NCBI RefSeq assembly: GCF_036320965.1
Contig: NC_092251.1
Coordinates: forward strand, 1,597,501-1,661,500
Direction: 5' to 3'
Source of the DNA: Panulirus ornatus
Taxonomy: Eukaryota; Arthropoda; Malacostraca; Decapoda; Palinuridae
DNA: 64,000 bases
Shown here: positions 1-12,845 of the stretch, in pieces
Layout of the letters: each line of letters begins with the position of its first letter
How positions within the stretch are numbered: the stretch's first letter is position 1
Notes under the pieces: model-generated
Database searches by the model: none
Told to the model about the DNA's origin: nothing
What the model saw: the letters and a program-made list of their open reading frames with translations, nothing else
Translations under genes and position numbers: made by a program

Positions 1-1000
1 TTTTTCCAGCAGCACCTGCAACCTAAGAGGATTATTATGATGAATGTATGAAAAGTACAGAGATCGAGTTATATGTGATTGTCATGTGCCATTTTATCAT
101 AGAATAATCTTCATGTAATAGGTATTACAGGAATTACAGATGAGATATATTGCACAAAAGGATTAATAGTAGAATCACCAGTATGGTAACTTAAAGTAAT
201 AGCACTGTATTGCCCTTAATTTTCCACCAGTGATGTGAAATTAATGAAAAAATCTAGATTAGATCTGTGTTGATATAATTTCTACGCTCGTTTGAAGGTC
301 AGCTGAGGGCAAGTGTGTGAAAAAATCTTGTTAGATAGTGCATAACAGCTTTACTGTATGTGTGTGTTGTTGGATCCACTGGCCGTTCAACGGATCAAGA
401 TAATCATATCAGAATGCATACCACGCGTTGTTATATTTAGAGTAAAAAAATACATTTTACGGTTTTACTAACACGCCCTTATCATCATTGATCATAATAA
501 GAATGTTCTCTTTATTTTCCGTGTACGCTCTAAGGTTTTGCGCAGTCTACACACACTGTTTCTGTGACAGCATGAGACGTATACAGGGAGGGTAGGTGTC
601 GGCAAGCACAGACAACCCACACTTATTATATGTCCTTCACCCACTATCATAGACGCGCGTGCAAGTCTTAGTATAGCAAACAAGAATGTTTTAATTTTAA
701 ACACAAGAAAATACAATTAAGGGAATGTATTTCTTACCTCGCCCGTGGTTGAAGTGGATCATTCTGGCTGCAGCCACGGAATACAGTGTACCGCACTTCA
801 CGGAAATATGAATCACGCTGTAAAGACTCATAAGTTCCTCTTAAAAAACATCCCTAGAAGTTGGCATTAAAGACTGCAATGGTAACAATGGGACAATATG
901 GCTTTTTATTTAGCTTTCAAGCTCTAGACTGTGAATGCGACCCATTAGGTGCACAATGTAACCTTGAGAGCTGAGGACTGGAAATATCTAATGGAGAGAC
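1..1000. other. No gene seen; unique AT-rich DNA
   Basis: I see no supported coding exon, RNA gene or repeat array here. Short reading frames lack codon structure or recognisable domains. Confidence 0.6.
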
Positions 1001-1109
1001 TCAGTTAAATACCCACAGCATTAATTGGACGAGCTGCAGAGTACAGATGCCTCTCCCTGAGGAAACACCTTTTTGGTCCAGTCAACTTTACCAGTTCTTT
1101 TATTCTTCC

Positions 1110-1275
1110 ACACTGGAATACCAACGTATGACGCTTGAGCACAGTAGTACAACACTTTGGTATGATGAGGTGGCCTTTAATCCATCCCTTTACGTTCAAG
1201 TCAAAGGCCGTATCATCATACCTAAGGGTCGTACCGTTATACTTAAGGGTTGTGCCATTATAAGCGAAGGGAGTT
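1110..1275. repeat. 21-base motif locus A, foldback arrangement
   Basis: Degenerate units of about 21 bases related to ACCCTTGAGCATGACGGT occur here in two orientations. The first half (about 1,113-1,172) reads in the CTTGAG sense and the second half (1,197-1,272) in the CTAAGGG sense. The halves can pair: 1,160-1,178 (TATGATGAGGTGGCCTTT) is nearly the reverse complement of 1,203-1,220. Overlapping short frames on both strands are translations of the repeat. The same family recurs near 5,470, 28,570, 34,840, 38,700, 48,845, 50,290 and 58,240. Confidence 0.65.
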
Positions 1276-1289
1276 CGATAACACTGATG

Positions 1290-2865
1290 GTTACGGGTAC
1301 TGGCTTCAGAGCTGAACATTGAGCAAGAAGGGACACAAGTAAGGCTTGTTATCACTTATCATTACCGCAACTTTCCAAGAGCTCTTCTTTCCAGCCTTAA
1401 ATCTAAAGTTATTTCCCATGACCTCTAATTGCCATCTCTGAATTACGGTGGTTTCAGCAGATGACCGTAGAAGCAGGTGTGAGTGGTAGGAGCGTCTGCC
1501 TTGCTATCTTGTCTCCATCAATATAATATACCAGGAAATACGGATCTTATTACTCTCCTGCAGCAGATAACCTGGCTATTGACAACCAGCCTTCCCTTAC
1601 CTTACAGTCCCACGTCCTCCTATGTACTACAACATTAATCTACAACAACCCTTGAAACCCCTGTCGAACTATATCTGATCTCTTACCAAGCCAGATATAT
1701 TAAAGTCTTCATTAAAGCTGACATGTCGAGCATGTCGAGAGACAAATACCTACTTAATCAGAGTCAGCCAGAGAGATTCTTCTCGTGAGAACCTAATCAG
1801 AGTCGAGATGTATAAGGATTTCAAGACAAAATAGCATCATTCTTAGAGATTTTTCTTTTCAGTTGGGCCATTAACTTCATTATACTCTGAATCCTACCTT
1901 CACTATAATGCAAATTACGTACAGTAACTGGAGGTTTCCAAAGGTGCTCATCTGATATCAGTGTCAGTTTTCATGCCACAAATGAAGGGGGATCGTAGCC
2001 TCCTGCCAACGTTCACTACCTAACTACGCTAATGACGGTGGCGCTGCCAAATCAAATAGCATCTCACCAACAATGAATATTATTACCTGGAATGTACAAG
2101 TAATGTCTTTGGGCACATTAATTACACTTAGAAAAAGCCAGGAAGTCCCTTTCACTCCAACATACTTCGAGGAATTTTAATTAAGGAAAACTGAGAACAG
2201 TCTTGATGGCTGGAATATGCGTTCAATTACAAAAGAGAATTTTGCTCTTAGCAGACAAGAAATTAAGTGCTTATGGTACGTTATAGAGAAGGCAAAAGAT
2301 AATGAAGTAATGGCGACGTGGTGAATGTCTCTCTCAGCATCGGAAATACAATACCAGCTAATTTGATCAGTCATTCCAGTTGAGGTTCAGCCGTTCCACG
2401 TAAGGTTAATCTGCCTAAGTCACATAGGAATGGGGATAACAAACATCCGGTTGTATCTGGTGGAATTAGAGACGGAGAAAAAAAAATAAAAGGAATGAAC
2501 GAATGCATGAGAAAAAGAGCTGGAAGCAATAAGTCTGGCCTCCCACGAGGACGGAGACATAACAAGAAACAGCTCTGCTTCCTGACTTGTCGAGTCTTGA
2601 TGACAACATAATTTCTTGGGAAAAAGTGGGAATGTGTTTCTCGTGAATAAAACACATTACCTCCAACATATTTCCTCAGACTTTCTTAAAGGCAATTTGC
2701 TCAGCATCTATTTCAGTGGCAACCCCGTTGTCCCGGCAACCTGCACACTAAGCCAATTCCTCAAAAAATCCTGAAACAACGATTATGATACATATGAGTG
2801 GCTCAGATTAATTCCCATCTCCCTCCTTTTTTGACTCTACATTTCAGACAACTGGGTCTTAGAGG
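1290..2865. other. No gene seen
   Basis: I see no repeat array, RNA gene or credible exon. The frames at 2,177-2,669 are short, overlap in several phases and show no known motif. Confidence 0.55.
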
Positions 2866-2869
2866 AAAT

Positions 2870-2990
2870 GTCCTCACTTGGCTCCTTTCTCTTCCCTTCT
2901 TGGAAAAGAAGTATAGGAAGGGAGGATTCTCTTCCTCCTGCTCCCGTCCCTCTCAGTCATCTTCGATACCCCCTACATACATATATATAT
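2870..2990 (-). mobile_element. Diverged short dispersed element (SINE-like), 5' part
   Basis: Read on the minus strand this segment resembles the better copy at 11,120-11,360: a GGGAGCGGGGGCTGGAAATCC-like block, the ACGACACGCAGGGAATA-like 5' block, then a CCAAGAAGGGAAGAG block. Substitutions and small gaps are many, so the copy is old. The CGCTACCTCGC core that ends the family is not visible here. Assignment rests on within-window similarity only. Confidence 0.5.
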
Positions 2991-3744
2991 CCCAGTTCTG
3001 GGACACCTTTCCCCATCGGTTCGTCCGCAGTCTGTGGCCGTCGCATCGCCCAGAGAGACGTGGGTAGCTTCGGCTGGCACTCCATAGAATAACAAAATGT
3101 CTTCATCCTCACAGCTGTCTGCCATACTACACACCGGCCTGAATTTCAGTACACCTCGGGTATCATATCTACCCACGTGTGTCCCTCATGAGAACGCTGG
3201 CCTGATATTTATAGTGACAACTGCTTACGTGCTGTGTATCCCTGAGTAATCTGATTGGTGGTTCCTTACCTGGATACCCTCCTGAGATATTCCCCTCGCC
3301 TTCAACTCCTTCTTCGCTCTCTCCTCTTGTCTTTACTACCTTCGCCCCAGACACCCTTACCTCCTCCCTCGCTTGACTTATCAACATGTAACTTTGGTCA
3401 GTAGCGATAAGATTCTTACAATCGTAAACTTTAGAACCAGCTCTTACGATACGAGCTCTCGTCAAAGCAAATGTATTGATACAATAATTGTTTAGCCACT
3501 GACTAATGTGTGGGTTCAACACCAGAGGGTGAGGACACCCTAATGATTAACGAATTGATATTTCGTGTATCTCACGACATGATTTAGACTCGGAGAATGA
3601 CAGTGAAGTCCGCATTATAGCCGGCAACTGCCACCAAGGGCAAGATGCTGTAGGCTGGAGAGTGCTATGGGAACGGGGGACAGATTACCTAAAAAGCTCC
3701 CAGTCTAACGTGATTCCATTCCTCCTCGTGAGGACATAGCTTAC

Positions 3745-3745
<1 letters not shown>

Positions 3746-3797
<52 letters not shown>

Positions 3798-3813
3798 ACA
3801 CACACATACACAC
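3746..3813. repeat. (CA)n microsatellite
   Basis: CA array with two CATA interruptions toward its right end. Confidence 0.95.
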
Positions 3814-4034
3814 CTTAAAATCTTATGTTGTTCCTTCTGGTCCTCAACAACTCATTCTACTCCACCTACTGTACAGGATGGCGGCAACAGAGTCGACTAT
3901 CATGACCGGATTATCTCAGTCTGTCACTTTGACCAAAACTGGTTCATCTCCCTCCATCGAGGACGTGCTGGAGCGGCTGTCTAACACCACCAATGTAGGA
4001 AGCTGAAGTAGATACGTCTGCAGTCCTATAGCCT

Positions 4035-4036
<2 letters not shown>

Positions 4037-4080
<44 letters not shown>
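4037..4080. repeat. (CA)n microsatellite
   Basis: About 22 CA units. Minus-strand frames reading CVCVCV across it are artefacts. Confidence 0.95.
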
Positions 4081-4083
<3 letters not shown>

Positions 4084-4099
4084 CAAACACACACCTGGC

Positions 4100-4985
4100 A
4101 TTCGTCACCGTATCATCTCCTGATCCATAATCCACACCTGAATTATCATAGACGTTCATGGAGACAGTATCATCATGGATCCTGCTACCACCTTGAATTG
4201 GTGTAGACCTTCTGAACCACTGCTCTTCGCTCTCACACCTGCTTTGTAGGTCATACGTGGCCACCAGTCTCGAGGTTCGAAGTCTGATTGTCCCTCAAGT
4301 CGATATCACTTGTCACATTTGGGGTAACTGAATAATGACCTTAAAATAAAGTAATATTATATGTAGCTCTTTCATGCCACCGTAGAAGCTACAGTTCCCA
4401 CCAGGACGCGACAATAGATGATATGAAGCAGGTCATTCATCAGTTGACTTGGGTGGAGGACCTGATTCAGAGTCAGTTAGCGTAAAGACAGACGGATGTC
4501 CCGTTGCGTCTGGACTACCTGAAGACCTTCTCAGAGTCTTCTTCATCCAGGCCAACAACAACAGACGACCCGGAACCCTCTCGTGTGCCAGAGGAAATCA
4601 CTGAATCAATGTTAATTAATTTTGCTTTCATGTTTACTAATGGAAACTTCATCTATCGCTGAAGATCCTTTATAATTCCACAAATTACACTTACCATACA
4701 CGAAAGACATCTATAATCTTAACAATGTCTGATAACAATAGTCCAAATGCTAAATCACAGTACATTCATGTTAGAATAGTTTGAATAAAGATTGCCATTA
4801 ACTTTTGATAAAAAAATCTCACCCACATTTGACCATTATGCAAGATGTATCTTACCCATGTCTGATGCGGTGTATTGATAACGTCTCACGTTTCTGATAT
4901 GGTTGACCAATGGATGAGAGATGGAACACAAGAGGTAGAGTTTCATTTGGTTATCAACTCATTCTGATGCTAGGGATATATCAAT
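4100..4985. other. No gene seen
   Basis: Unique sequence without a supported exon or repeat. Confidence 0.55.
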
Positions 4986-4993
4986 ACGCACAC

Positions 4994-5101
<108 letters not shown>

Positions 5102-5465
5102 CTAAAAGAAGGCATCTCAAAACGTAAGCCATCGAGTAGAAAGGTTCCAAGAAAGCTGTTCGGTTTATTACAGACTCACTCTTGGTATAGTCTTGCTATT
5201 GGCAGGTGCTGAGCGCCCGCTCCCTATCACCAATAGCACCAGAACCCTTCAGATGAACCCTTGTGAACGGGCCTTAAAACATCAAACGTGGAAGAGGAAT
5301 CGGGTTGTGAAGCAGAGGCAAAGATTCGATACTGCTGACTGAGTTTTGCGATTCACAGTTCGAGATGATAACATCATATAGGCACTACAGTTCTTTGTTG
5401 TAAGTTATACGTACATGGATACTTTCAACTGAGATATTTTAACCTTTGCAGAAAGACAATACAAC

Positions 5466-5665
5466 CCTTGCGCCCGGCAACACGACTCTTGAAGACGAGG
5501 GTACGATTCTTTGGCATGACAGTTCGACCCTTGAGCATGACGGTTCTACCCTTCAGTACGACTACACGACCGTCATATGTACGATGGCGCGTCCTTTGGT
5601 CTGAATATATGGAGCAGGTCAGAGGCTTGGTCTTCATACTGTCATGCTCAAGGATGGTGCTTTGA
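5466..5665. repeat. 21-base motif locus B
   Basis: Tandem degenerate 21-base units, for example GACCCTTGAGCATGACGGTT at about 5,527, run from about 5,466 to 5,560 in one orientation. A single opposite-sense unit (GTCATGCTCAAGGATGG) follows near 5,640. Because 21 is a multiple of three, the array stays open in one frame on each strand and encodes a repeated LKGRTVM-like heptad. I regard that peptide as a by-product of the repeat. Confidence 0.65.
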
Positions 5666-6152
5666 GCTTAGAAGATCAAGTATTGCACGTAGCTGATGAA
5701 TTACTTCCGCATGTCAGATGGCCTCGTACGATGCTGTAAATATCAAGCCTTGAGTCCTACCACTTTCGTGTGTTAACTACTTCTGGCTATGATGATGCTA
5801 ACCCTCACAACTTTGAATAATGAGTTTCACCATCAATGATACGCACAAGTCAACCTTATGGCTGTAATTCAAGGGGGCTGCCTGTATCCTAGAAAATACT
5901 GGCTTTTGGTTGGCCATCATCTCGCCCCATAACGCTGGGAACCACTTCCAGTACTCTATAGATATAGATAGTTATAGATATAGTTATAGATATAGATTTA
6001 AAAAGAACGTCAATTTTTCTCTGGCAGCTTTGCTGAGCTAGAAAATGTCTATACAAATTTAACTTTTAGTTATGAGAGGAACCAGCCAAGGGTAGGAGAT
6101 CCATAGGGGTACAGGGGAACTGGGATCTTGAAATTCAGTCGCTGGAAATACG

Positions 6153-6155
<3 letters not shown>

Positions 6156-6190
<35 letters not shown>
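6156..6190. repeat. (CA)n microsatellite
   Basis: About 17 CA units. Confidence 0.93.
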
Positions 6191-6192
<2 letters not shown>

Positions 6193-6669
6193 TCAGTGTC
6201 AACCGAGATCTCCCTAAGTGTGTGGCACGGTTGTCGTGAGCCACCACATCAACACCACCACAAGTCTAGTTCTAATCTGACCCTTGGGTGTCAACAAGCC
6301 AAAACATCGCCTGATGATAAACATTAAACCACACATGTTGACAACTGAATTACTGCACCAGATCCATTGATAATTCAGACAGGATCAAAACGTTGACAGA
6401 CAGACTAATATAACCCTCATGGTCCTATAACAGGGATTTATTTATATCAGTCTGTTTATACGTGAATAATTCTGGCTCTCCTGATATTTGCAGCCGTGTT
6501 AGCGCTCCACACGGGTCAAACACGGCGATAAATTTCAATCCAGTATTCATTTTAATGCAAAGCGGACTGATACATATGCAATATTACAAGCAGCTGATGC
6601 ACAGCCAAACAACATTTATTAGTCAATATGTTGCTGTAGCCGGAGGCATAGGGGCCCTCATTGCTAGGG

Positions 6670-6729
6670 GCCCACACTAGCGGGGTCCACATTGGTGGGG
6701 TCCACACTGGCGGGACCCACACTGGCGGG
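6670..6729. repeat. 15-base minisatellite, 4 copies
   Basis: Four units close to GTCCACACTGGCGGG in direct tandem. Unit length is a multiple of three, so the minus strand reads a PVWTP-like pentapeptide repeat. No gene context supports translation. Confidence 0.85.
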
Positions 6730-7698
6730 TGCTGTTCAGTAGCGGTGGCCGGCAATGGTGGTTGTTTACTGTGGTGAACCCGTGTTGCGGTGTCTTTTGA
6801 ATCATGGAGAATATTGAGAATCATTACCCGATAAGTAGAGGAGCTCAGAGTAATGGCTCTCTCTACCCAGGTCTCAGCTGAAGCAAGTGGACGTCCTGTA
6901 GAGTTTGAAAAAGATGGTCTACAAGGCTGCTGTTGAAGTGGCTCGCGCTAGCGGTGTATGTGTTGGTTAAGGGCCCAGAATTACTGGCTATAACACATTG
7001 TTCCACGGATGACACGGAGGCTAGCCAAACCCAGAGCGGCTCCATGAAGGGAAAGATAGATGACCAGTATTTGTGTATGACAACAACACAGAGATGTACT
7101 AAGGTTCAATGTTACAGTCAAGCAAATATGCAAATTTCATTTAGTGTTATGGTAATGATTACTAGAAATGTATTGAAATAATCATGGCGTATTACGTTTC
7201 TGAAAGACTCTCATTAAGTACCAGTTATGGCTATTAATCTCCTTCAGGAAAACTTTTAAAAAGTTTTTATTTAGGGGGAGGAGTACCTGACCAGCCAAAA
7301 AGTTATTAATCATAAACATGTTGCAGTCTTCACAGTTTCCAGAGTTGTATTGATCAAAAGGAAAATGTGTTAGAACGTTTCTGAGGTTCGTCGTGGCCAA
7401 TACAAGTTTATGAAGTGCCGTCGTCCTCAGCCTCTCCTGTAATGGGCAGTTATGAGAGAGATTGCTGAGCAGTCTTGGGCTGTATTCAATACCTCACTCT
7501 GGACGACCAGGGTTATTGCCCTGAGGGTCACTAGAGCGAGCGCTTCCGGCCAAATGGAGGCGATGGCACCGTTCTTTTTATTGAGTTTGTCCATGTGACG
7601 GTGCGAGAGGAGGTGGGGGGATAGGAGGGCAAGATAGATAGAGAGAGAGATAGATGTAGGAGAAGAAGGGAACACAGACACATATATCTTATAGATTT

Positions 7699-7699
<1 letters not shown>

Positions 7700-7750
<51 letters not shown>

Positions 7751-7760
7751 ACACACACAT
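7700..7760. repeat. (CA)n microsatellite
   Basis: CA array flanked by CGCA and GTACA variants. Confidence 0.95.
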
Positions 7761-8052
7761 ATTCAACTTCCAACAAGGGTATCAACATGTAGTTGCATCT
7801 CAGCCGATCATCTGCTTGGTGAAGCCGCGTGCCAAGGCCCGCCTCCACTCTTGATGATAAGTCATGGAGGAGCGCCACGTGTGCCTCCCACGTCACAAAA
7901 CTCTCTCATGTTTATGGAATCTTTTAGAATTATGTGTCTTGACTCCATGGATTTCCTGGTGACCTTGTCTATGCCTATCCGTGTTGCACCTCTTCCCACG
8001 CCGGGGTGAGGTCTTTGGATAGTAAGGATTACCACAGCGTTTGCGTCCTACG

Positions 8053-8190
8053 CATTATGACATCTACCTTGTGTTCATTATGACATCTACCTTGTGTTCA
8101 TTATGACATCTACCTTGTGTTCATTATGACATCTACCTTGTGTTCATTATGACATCTACCTTGTGTTCATTATGACATCTACCTTGTCGT
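8053..8190. repeat. 23-base minisatellite, 6 copies
   Basis: Direct tandem units beginning CATTATGACATCTACCTTGT, with five nearly perfect copies and a sixth that diverges at its end (8,168-8,190). There are no spacers between units, so this is not a CRISPR array. A second unrelated minisatellite starts about 145 bases downstream. Confidence 0.95.
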
Positions 8191-8333
8191 CATCAATTAT
8201 TTTGTTTAAGCTTCGGAAAGTCTCAGTAATGTAAGATTTTTCACAGCCAGTAAACGGGATGTTGTAAGTCAGACCGTCCAACTGCGTTGCACCGTGAACC
8301 CCTTTCATACCAGTTGTCTCATCAGGTTTCTTT

Positions 8334-8533
8334 CCTGAAGTCGTCACAATGCTGATATCCTGAAGTGGTCACAATGCTGATATCCTGAAGTGGTCACAAT
8401 GCTGATATACTGAAGTGGTCACAATGCTGATATACTGAAGTGGTCACAATGCTGATATACTGAAGTGGTCACAATGCTGATATCCTGAAGTGGTCACAAT
8501 GCTGATATCCTGAAGTGGTCACAATGCTGATAT
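8334..8533. repeat. 25-base minisatellite, 8 copies
   Basis: Eight direct tandem units containing GAAGTGGTCACAATGCTGAT. Units differ only at single positions (CC or AC at the junction, GTCGTC in the first copy). Near-identity suggests recent expansion or homogenisation. Confidence 0.96.
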
Positions 8534-8539
8534 CAGTAT

Positions 8540-9300
8540 TCTCCAAACAGCTGCCTGTCATGCTAGGCTGCTTATAGTTAAGGACTGTTGTGATATATTT
8601 ATCTCGTCTTCCATTGTTTTATTCACACATGTTCGACTCCCACTTCAACTTCTTACTTTTGTTTTTAAGCTGTGAAAGTATAACAGTTTGGTGAACATAG
8701 ATTTACACAGAAGTACTGGTGTTACAGGATTACTCCTGCTTGGGACCACAAGGTGAGTGCTGTATCATCATTACTGAACCAAAACACGTACAGTCTCGTC
8801 CAGGAACCTCTCTCTGCAGTAGAGTCCGGCATTTCCCGGCTACTGATTGTACTGCAGCCTTGGAATTGTAGAGCACCGTAAACATCATCCAGGGACTGTA
8901 TAACTAAATGAAAAAATGGCTGAGACACAGATAACACACGAGTAACGCTGACACTTACGATACAAGAAGGAAAGACTCACTGAGAAGTGAGATAAAAGCT
9001 TCCATCACCCTCGCCCTGCTTGATGGGCTCAGAGAATGAGACATGTACTCTTATGGGAAGCAATCAACACTCCATTACGGGTCATGCAGGAGAACGAGAC
9101 CTGTTCCTCCAGCCAGACAGAAGGGCTTTGTGTTCAGTCTTAACGATGGATGATCAACTCGACGCGGAAATTCAGGCTTTTAGTGAGATTCGAGTGTTAC
9201 TTGTAGGAGGAAAAAGTACAAAATCCACTCATTCACAAATCACTGAGAAAAAAATTGATTGTAAATATTGCAATTTACGTTAACAATTGTAGATTCTGCA
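8540..9300. other. No gene seen
   Basis: Unique sequence; the 87-residue frame at 9,020-9,283 shows no recognisable domain or splice context. Confidence 0.5.
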
Positions 9301-9302
9301 GG

Positions 9303-9305
<3 letters not shown>

Positions 9306-9383
<78 letters not shown>
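9306..9383. repeat. (GA)n microsatellite
   Basis: About 39 GA units without interruption. Confidence 0.96.
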
Positions 9384-9384
<1 letters not shown>

Positions 9385-9385
<1 letters not shown>

Positions 9386-11040
9386 CTGCGTAGTTCTTAC
9401 GACGGTAGCGTACACTAACTCGATCCTATCTTGGGACAAATGTTCATCCTTGACCATCAGGAACCCCTCCCAGCCAGGCAGCCGCCAGCGCATCATCTAA
9501 TATGTCTACCTCGGACGTTGGGCAATGATCAGCTGAGGGTAGATGTAAAAGCGTCGCGGGGTCACATCTTAGCAGAAGGCAGGGAAGATATTGATGAACT
9601 AGAACAACACGTTCCCTGGTGGTTGGTCCTGCAACTTGTGAGAATATGGAAGAACAGTCTTGAAGAAACTAGACTTCTCTCACCAACTTCCCAAGACGCT
9701 TTTACTTGATTGCTTTTCCTCAGATGATGTAGATGGTTTGCATGATAATCACCATTTCTGTTTGTGCTTCGATGCAGAGAGTTCGCCATGATAACGCCTT
9801 CTGCATGACAGAGAACAAACGCCATGACTCCCGTGTTGGAATTCTTAGGGATCGGACCTGGATGGTCCCACTGTCTGCTTTGTTCTCTTGGGTTAAAGAA
9901 TAAATCTAGGTAGCATTTGTATGAGTTTGAGATTCACGAAGCTGGTGTGAAATGCATAATCTGGTCCTTCCCTAAACCTGTTTTCAAACATCAAGGGACC
10001 GATCTGGCTAAGAACTTGTTTATGTTTAGTTTTCATAGATAATACTTTCAATGAAAGAAACACTTTGGCTTGAACATCGGAACACTCGCCTGTATGACGG
10101 TGTCACGATCGCATTCATCATTCCATCAGAGGCCACCTGTCTTGTGGTCGTCATTCAACCTTGATATCATGTTTGGTCTAAGTGTGTGGATGGTTCAAGA
10201 AATATCTTGAACATTTGAAGGTGTTCAGATTATAACTTGACATCGACGTTCAAAATGACCCTGGCAATCTATAGGCCTAAAGCCCAAATAAGCAACCACC
10301 CATCAATGATCACTCCTTAACTGGTTGTTAGAGGGGACCCCTATCTACATAGCGTTTGTACTCTTAATCTCACAGGTGGGAAAATTTTGAGAAATCGTAA
10401 GAAATCGTCAGGAATGAGTCACGATCTGTAGCAGAAATGTGAAAGGGATTTAGCAAGTGTTAATTTCACATTATTTTGTTCGCCTATGCTTGCCGCAGGA
10501 TACCTTCCTAAGAAACAGTCCGGATGTTATCCAAGCCCTCTTCTCAGGAGCTCCTGTAGTTCCATGGTTGCGCTACTTTCAGTAGCAGGTAAATAGTGAA
10601 AAGTTCCTCGACGATACTGTTTTCGGTGACACAGCTTCGCCAAAGGTGCCCCTTTAACCCCATGAGAGTAAAGAATTGTAACAAGGGCGAGTATAACAGT
10701 GAATATAATCACTACTATACTGTGAAGTGGATATACCCAGCTTAAACCAGTAACTAAATATCTAAGTCTAAAACTCTGCAATGAAAAAGTAATTAAAGTT
10801 TTAGGCTTTAAATCCATTTCATTTTTTCTTCGTCCTGCTGACCTGAAAAATGGAAAATATGGACTAAATAGCGGCAATAAATGCAACTCTTTGATACTTT
10901 GAGTCAAAATTAATTAAATTTCTATTTTCACTGAACAAAGTAAAAAAGAAATTTGTTTTATACTACATCTGTTGTGAAATGCTATTGCAAAAATTTCGCA
11001 TCACAGTACAATGGTCTTTGCTATCGTGAAACAATAAGCC
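9385..11040. other. No gene seen
   Basis: Frames at 9,431-9,825 and 10,527-10,907 were inspected. They lack family motifs and convincing splice sites. The minus-strand 126-residue frame has a hydrophobic stretch (SIVVIIFTVILALVTILYS), but nothing else supports a gene. Confidence 0.45.
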
Positions 11041-11042
11041 AA

Positions 11043-11045
<3 letters not shown>

Positions 11046-11119
<74 letters not shown>
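11046..11119. repeat. (TA)n microsatellite
   Basis: AT array directly abutting the 5' side of the short dispersed element that follows. Confidence 0.96.
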
Positions 11120-11123
<4 letters not shown>

Positions 11124-11358
11124 ATAGGGGATTAAGAATACTTCCCACGTATTCCCTGCGTGTCGTAGAAGGCGACTAAAAGGGGAGGGAGCGGGGGGCT
11201 GGAAATCCTCCCTTCTCGTTTTTTTTTTTTTTTAATTTTCCAAAAGAAGGAAAAGAGGAGGCCAGGTGTGGATATTCCAAAAAAGGCCCAGTCCTCTGTT
11301 CTTAACGCTACCTCGCTAACGCGGGAAATGGCGAATAGTTTAAAAGAAAGAAAGAGAA

Positions 11359-11360
<2 letters not shown>
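11120..11360 (+). mobile_element. Short dispersed element (SINE-like), best copy
   Basis: From the 5' side it has a GGGGATTAAGAATACTTCCC block, GCGTGTCGTAGAAGGCGAC, a GC-rich GGGAGCGGGGGGCTGG block, an internal T tract, a CCAAAAGAAGGAAAAGAGG block, then the core CTACCTCGCTAACGCGGGA (near 11,311) and an A-rich tail. It is sandwiched between (TA)n arrays at 11,046-11,119 and 11,361-11,455. Related copies lie at 2,870 (-), 17,025 (-) and 25,108 (+); the core is shared with copies at 13,360 and 60,480. I see no tRNA-type A/B box, so the promoter class is unknown. I recall such elements as abundant in lobster sequence, which is memory and not a search result. Confidence 0.7.

Positions 11361-11455
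<95 letters not shown>
11361..11455. repeat. (TA)n microsatellite at element 3' tail
   Basis: AT array of about 47 units that starts in the A-rich tail of the preceding dispersed element. Confidence 0.96.
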
Positions 11456-11456
<1 letters not shown>

Positions 11457-11758
11457 CCTTGAGACGGTACTTTCTTGTGGTTATCAGCAAATTCTGATAT
11501 ACCCTACATCACTGTGTTATAGCTGTATATATATATATTTCATCTTGCTATCTTCTCGCCGTCTCCTGCAAGTCATGTTTTGACCATAGATATCTGCACA
11601 CATTCACACCCTACATAAACCAGGTACCCAATCATCGACCAGCTCTAAAAGGGAGGACGAACAGGTGGGTTGGCTGTGAGTCGGCTACCTTGTCTATGAT
11701 CTGAACCAGGCCTGGTTGGCTTGGTGGGTCACAACGATACCCACTGTGCGAGAGCAGG

Positions 11759-11762
<4 letters not shown>

Positions 11763-11789
<27 letters not shown>
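11763..11789. repeat. (TG)n microsatellite
   Basis: About 13 TG units. Confidence 0.9.
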
Positions 11790-11792
<3 letters not shown>

Positions 11793-11989
11793 ACTAGTAA
11801 CATGCACATACTAGCATGAGTGCATGACCATCACACAAGCCACAGGGGCATCACCCTCGTATCCCCCGGGGTGAGCTCGCTGCCCACCTCCCCTGTACAT
11901 CCAGCTCGGGTGCTTCCGGCAGGCTGGTTCTCCCCTAATGACCGCCCGCCCACAGGTGTGGACCACGTCAAGGGCGTGGCTAGATTCCC

Positions 11990-11990
<1 letters not shown>

Positions 11991-12071
<81 letters not shown>
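11991..12071. repeat. (TC)n microsatellite
   Basis: About 40 TC units. The 167-residue frame across it is mostly SLSL and is rejected as a gene. Confidence 0.96.
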
Positions 12072-12073
<2 letters not shown>

Positions 12074-12074
12074 C

Positions 12075-12845
12075 TGCACTTTGTACATCTTGGTGTTTGA
12101 CTTTCAAAAATCACTCCACTCTGGCTGGCCACCTCCTCTAACCCTTCTCTATTCCTCCAAGTTCGCCTCCAAACCCTTTATCATCCCTCCTGCTCTGCAT
12201 CCACCTTTTTGTTTTTTAAACGTTCCAAATTTTTTAGGGCTAAGGGTAGAGTATTTTTGTCTTCCTGATATACGAAACCCACACATGAGAATACAATTTA
12301 GACCTCTCCAACCACCTGCCTGAACAAAACACAGTGAGCTTGGAAATGCCGGCGAGAGTGGATAAGTGACGAAGGTTTTTGGGAAATGTAATTCCTCTCT
12401 CTCACAGTTTCGTTCGCGGTCCATCACCAAGTACATCCATCCATCTGCCAGGCCGCTACAACGTGTGAAATTCCCGAGAAAATTTCAAATAATGTTTAAT
12501 GTCGACTTCCATCCGTCGTGCCCCTGGTCGCAGCCTCGTCCTATATCCCGACTCACTGTGGGCTCAGAGGGTCGTGGGCTTGGCGGCAGCGAGCCACACA
12601 GGGAAATAACACAGGCCTTATATTCCAATATCCGGGTTGGATTTGATCTGTTCCGTCCGGGTCATTTAAAGGCTCGCTCTTCTGGGCAACGGTAGAGGGC
12701 TCTGTGTAAATAAAAGGCTCAGACTGTTTATTTAATAGAACTGGGAAAAGAATTTCTTACTTTTTAGAGGGAAGGTGTCACTATGCTTTTCATTCCTTCC
12801 CTATTTTAACAGAATGGAAAGTCTCCTTGATAATGGAATGCCTAA
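12075..12845. other. No gene seen; left flank of the inverted repeat
   Basis: The frames at 12,149-12,695 have no recognisable domain. Homology with the right arm begins at 12,846 and is absent before it. Confidence 0.5.

Larger units (their letters stand above)
5670..8050. other. No gene seen; small repeats only
   Basis: Contents are a TATAGA-rich patch (5,957-5,998), a (CA)n array, a 15-base minisatellite at 6,670 and a (CA)n array at 7,700, each listed separately where long enough. No exon or RNA gene is supported. Confidence 0.5.

Noticed and set aside
5183..5240. Small hairpin with TGCTATTGG and CCAATAGCA
   Set aside because: A single 9-base stem with a long loop, not clearly above chance in a window this size.
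8053..8533. CRISPR-like regular repeats
   Set aside because: Units are directly adjacent with no variable spacers, in a eukaryotic context; these are minisatellites.
11820..12323. 167-residue frame
   Set aside because: Its centre is SLSL from (TC)n, and the flanks show no domain.
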